Of a DNA stretch of 64,000 nt, positions 61,933 to 64,000 are shown piece by piece. Every line of letters starts with the position of its first letter. Within the stretch, counting starts at the first letter, position 1. Below the pieces are notes generated by a model. That model made no database searches, was not told the DNA's origin, and worked only from the letters and a program-made list of their open reading frames with translations. The translations under genes and the position numbers were made by a program. The DNA lies in the NCBI RefSeq assembly GCF_001437155.1, contig NZ_JQAR01000008.1:1-64000 (forward strand), in the 5' to 3' direction. Source of the stretch: Liquorilactobacillus mali. Its GTDB lineage: Bacteria; Bacillota; Bacilli; Lactobacillales; Lactobacillaceae.

Positions 61933-63069
61933 ATGAATAAAGACGAAAAGATTAAAATATTACGTGATTTGATAAAAATAAATTCAGTTAATGGAAACGA
62001 AGCAAAAGTAACTAAGTATCTGGTAAAAATACTCAAAGATAAAAATATTAAGGCACATGCAGATTACTTTGATGAAGATAGTGCAAACCTTATTGCAGAT
62101 ATTGGTGTAGGCAATGGGCCAGTACTTTGCTTTGAAGGTCACCAAGATACTGTAGCAATTGGGGATGAAAGAAAATGGAAACACAATCCCTTCGAAGCTG
62201 AGGTAGTTGGTGATAATATCTATGGGCGTGGTGCCGCAGATATGAAGAGTGGTTTAGCAGCAGCAGTAATTGCAATGATTGAATTAAATGAAGATCTAGA
62301 AAAAATTCCAGGCAGAATAAGATTGGTAGCTACTTCAGGTGAAGAATTCGGTGCAAAGGGAGCATATCGTTTAACTGATAGTGATGTGTTGGATGATGTT
62401 TCCGCTATGGTTGTGGGAGAACCTACTGGTGGTAAATTAATTCATGCACATTCAGGATCATTAAATTATCGAATTAAAAGTTTTGGTAAATCTGTACATA
62501 GCTCAATCCCTGAAAGAGGAACTAATGCAATTATTGGGTTGAATTATTTCATTAATGCTGAACGGAAGATATTTGAGAATAGTCCTGTCGATTCAATCCT
62601 AGGGGAGTTCAAACACAGTATCACTACAATTAAAGGGGGCAGTCAAGTTAATATAATCCCCGACTATGCAGAACTATATGGCAATATTCGACCAACGATG
62701 GCGCTGAGTAATCAAAAGGTCAAAGACATGCTTGCTAAGGCAATTCTTGATTTAAATGAAGAACATAAATTAAAGTTAGAACTTGAAATAGTCCATGATT
62801 TTTTTCCAATGAGTACACCTTCGGAGAGTATTTTTGTAAAACAAGTACTTAAAGCAGCAAGGGAGAATTTTGGTTCTAAGTCACAATTGGGAATTATCAA
62901 TGGTGCAACTGATGCGAGTGTTTATGTGCAGAAATATCCGACATTACCGGTTGTGGTGTTAGGACCTGATACTTGGGAAATAGCGCACCAAGCAAATGAA
63001 ATGACTAGTATTAAAAGTTACATGAATACAATTGAAACATATAAAGAAATAGCAAGGTCATTTTTTTAA
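61933..63069 (+). CDS. M20 family peptidase (ArgE/DapE-like)
   Basis: 378 residues. Zinc ligands and catalytic residues: FEGHQDTVAIGD, GRGAADMKSGLAA, TSGEEFGAKGA; lid domain; final NGATDASVY and the late His in IAHQANE. Annotated in related genomes as succinyl-diaminopimelate desuccinylase, but lactobacilli of this type may use it on other N-acyl or dipeptide substrates. GAGGAGG lies 6 nt before ATG. Confidence 0.86.
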   Translation: MNKDEKIKILRDLIKINSVNGNEAKVTKYLVKILKDKNIKAHADYFDEDSANLIADIGVGNGPVLCFEGHQDTVAIGDERKWKHNPFEAEVVGDNIYGRGAADMKSGLAAAVIAMIELNEDLEKIPGRIRLVATSGEEFGAKGAYRLTDSDVLDDVSAMVVGEPTGGKLIHAHSGSLNYRIKSFGKSVHSSIPERGTNAIIGLNYFINAERKIFENSPVDSILGEFKHSITTIKGGSQVNIIPDYAELYGNIRPTMALSNQKVKDMLAKAILDLNEEHKLKLELEIVHDFFPMSTPSESIFVKQVLKAARENFGSKSQLGIINGATDASVYVQKYPTLPVVVLGPDTWEIAHQANEMTSIKSYMNTIETYKEIARSFF

Positions 63070-63174
63070 TAAAGATTATATTTTGTTAAATTTATTAATT
63101 TTTAATTTCTATTTAAGATGTTAGCAATTATAATTAAAAAAGTTATAATTAAAATATAGAAATAGGAGATTAAT

Positions 63175-63825
63175 ATGAGGTATAAATATGAGATTATATA
63201 TCCTAAGATAGAAGTGACCAAGGAAACCCCAGTTGTTATGACGCTACATGGAATGAACTCATCTTATTTTGATTTGAGGCCACTGGTTCCAGTTTTTGGG
63301 AAAGATGTAATTGAGTTGCATATACAGGGTGATCTCAATTATGGAAGTGGATATGCATATTTTATTCCTAAATTTATTGATAAGACAGAAACAGAAGTTA
63401 TTGGAGATGTTATCACAGGTATTCATGATCAAGTAGAAGAAATCCTAGGACAGAATAATTTGCAGGGCAACCCGCTGTTTTGTTTGGGATTTAGTCAAGG
63501 TGCAATTATTAGTGCAGGTTTGAGTGTTTTCTATCCGAATTGGTTGGATATAGTAGCAATATTAAGTGCAAGATTACCGCAATTCTATATTGAGAAAGCT
63601 AGAAAGAGCCTTACAGGAAAAAAATTGGACACAGGAATATTTATTTCTCAGGGACAAAAAGATCCAGTGTTTCCACTTGAGACTGGTCGCGAACTTGCAA
63701 GTTTTTTTAAAAAATATGCTGACAACGTTGAGTATCATGAATATCCTAGTGGCCATATGGTTGATTACAGTGAACCGCAGGATATATATGATTGGTTTAA
63801 TGAATTTTATATCAAAAATAATTAG
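63175..63825 (+). CDS. Alpha/beta-hydrolase esterase (phospholipase/carboxylesterase type)
   Basis: 216 residues. Nucleophile Ser in LGFSQGAI, Asp in SQGQKDPVFP, His in SGHMVDY; oxyanion region LHGMNSS. Looks like the YpfH/Est group of carboxylesterases; the substrate is unknown. AGGAG precedes ATG (AATAGGAGATTAAT). Confidence 0.86.
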   Translation: MRYKYEIIYPKIEVTKETPVVMTLHGMNSSYFDLRPLVPVFGKDVIELHIQGDLNYGSGYAYFIPKFIDKTETEVIGDVITGIHDQVEEILGQNNLQGNPLFCLGFSQGAIISAGLSVFYPNWLDIVAILSARLPQFYIEKARKSLTGKKLDTGIFISQGQKDPVFPLETGRELASFFKKYADNVEYHEYPSGHMVDYSEPQDIYDWFNEFYIKNN

Positions 63826-63834
63826 TATAGGTTG

Positions 63835-63864
63835 ACTGGGTTAAAAAACCCAGTTTTTTTATTT
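63835..63864 (+). terminator. Rho-independent terminator at the end of the window
   Basis: CTGGGTT-A5-AACCCAG with TTTTTTTATT following (about 63837-63862). After it the window ends in a stretch without genes; TTAACTTGACAG at the last bases may start the next promoter. Confidence 0.8.
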
Positions 63865-64000
63865 GCAATTAATGCTCTCAATTTAACTGTGTTATCTAGC
63901 AATAATGTAAGTATAGAAGTAAAAAAAGTAGCAATAATGATATGACCGTATGTCATATGTTATTTGTGCGCAAATCCTGATAAAACTATTAACTTGACAG

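Overview
The window is chromosomal DNA from a low-G+C Gram-positive bacterium, almost certainly a member of the Lactobacillaceae. The gene order purK-like, pcrA, ligA, camS, gatC, gatA, gatB, dagK, rlmD is typical of lactobacilli. Strong AGGAGG-type ribosome sites, frequent TTG/GTG starts, a T-box, Lactobacillus-type lipoproteins and many peptide and amino-acid uptake genes agree. A. Liquorilactobacillus-like genus is possible from the A+T richness, but the sequence alone does not settle it. There is no rRNA, CRISPR array, prophage or intact insertion sequence.

Layout. 1-13.4 kb: housekeeping block (degenerate PurK-like protein, PcrA, LigA, CamS, GatCAB, diacylglycerol kinase, RlmD). 13.6-16.1 kb: polar amino-acid ABC transporter, probably for cyst(e)ine, behind a 25-codon leader ORF with Cys-Leu-Cys codons and a terminator. 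16.2-19.3 kb: EamA exporter preceded by an overlapping uORF, an orphan AAA ATPase, a possible bacteriocin-immunity protein and a CPBP protease. 19.4-25.1 kb: six-gene operon with an iron/phosphonate-type ABC transporter plus two phosphoesterases. 25.3-32.0 kb: GH43-like anchored enzyme, LysR regulator divergent from a MetE-like methyltransferase, P-loop kinase, membrane-anchored protein, S66 peptidase. 32.1-35 kb: AbrB-DUF998 fusion, a Zur-box-controlled zinc-free L33 with a small basic protein, EcsC protein. 35-37.2 kb: peptide-binding lipoprotein under a T-box, with an extra 26-codon ORF. 37.4-41.7 kb: VOC protein, then glutamine-synthetase-like ligase, APC permease and isochorismatase-type hydrolase. 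41.7-47.0 kb: copYBAZ copper operon. 47.2-50.5 kb: dipeptidase and peptide-binding protein behind an Ile/Val/Leu-rich attenuator leader. 50.8-55.8 kb: PucR regulator, class III aminotransferase and amino-acid ABC transporter. 56-64 kb: Ogt, DUF4828-like protein, Gfo/Idh oxidoreductase, DEAD-box helicase, tRNA-Arg(CCU), MnaA, a conserved hypothetical, an M20 peptidase and an esterase.

Theme. Outside the housekeeping block, the window is dominated by acquisition of amino acids, peptides and metals. Several of these units carry their own cis-acting nutrient sensor: a Cys-codon leader (13677-13754), a branched-chain leader with mutually exclusive hairpins (47305-47532), a T-box followed by a Trp-containing small ORF (36766-37198), an ATAG-N7-CTAT operator beside metE-like/LysR, a Zur-like palindrome and two cop boxes. 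A degenerate family of intergenic repeats, always just after terminators of plus-strand genes, is dispersed through the window and is not explained by any known element I can name.
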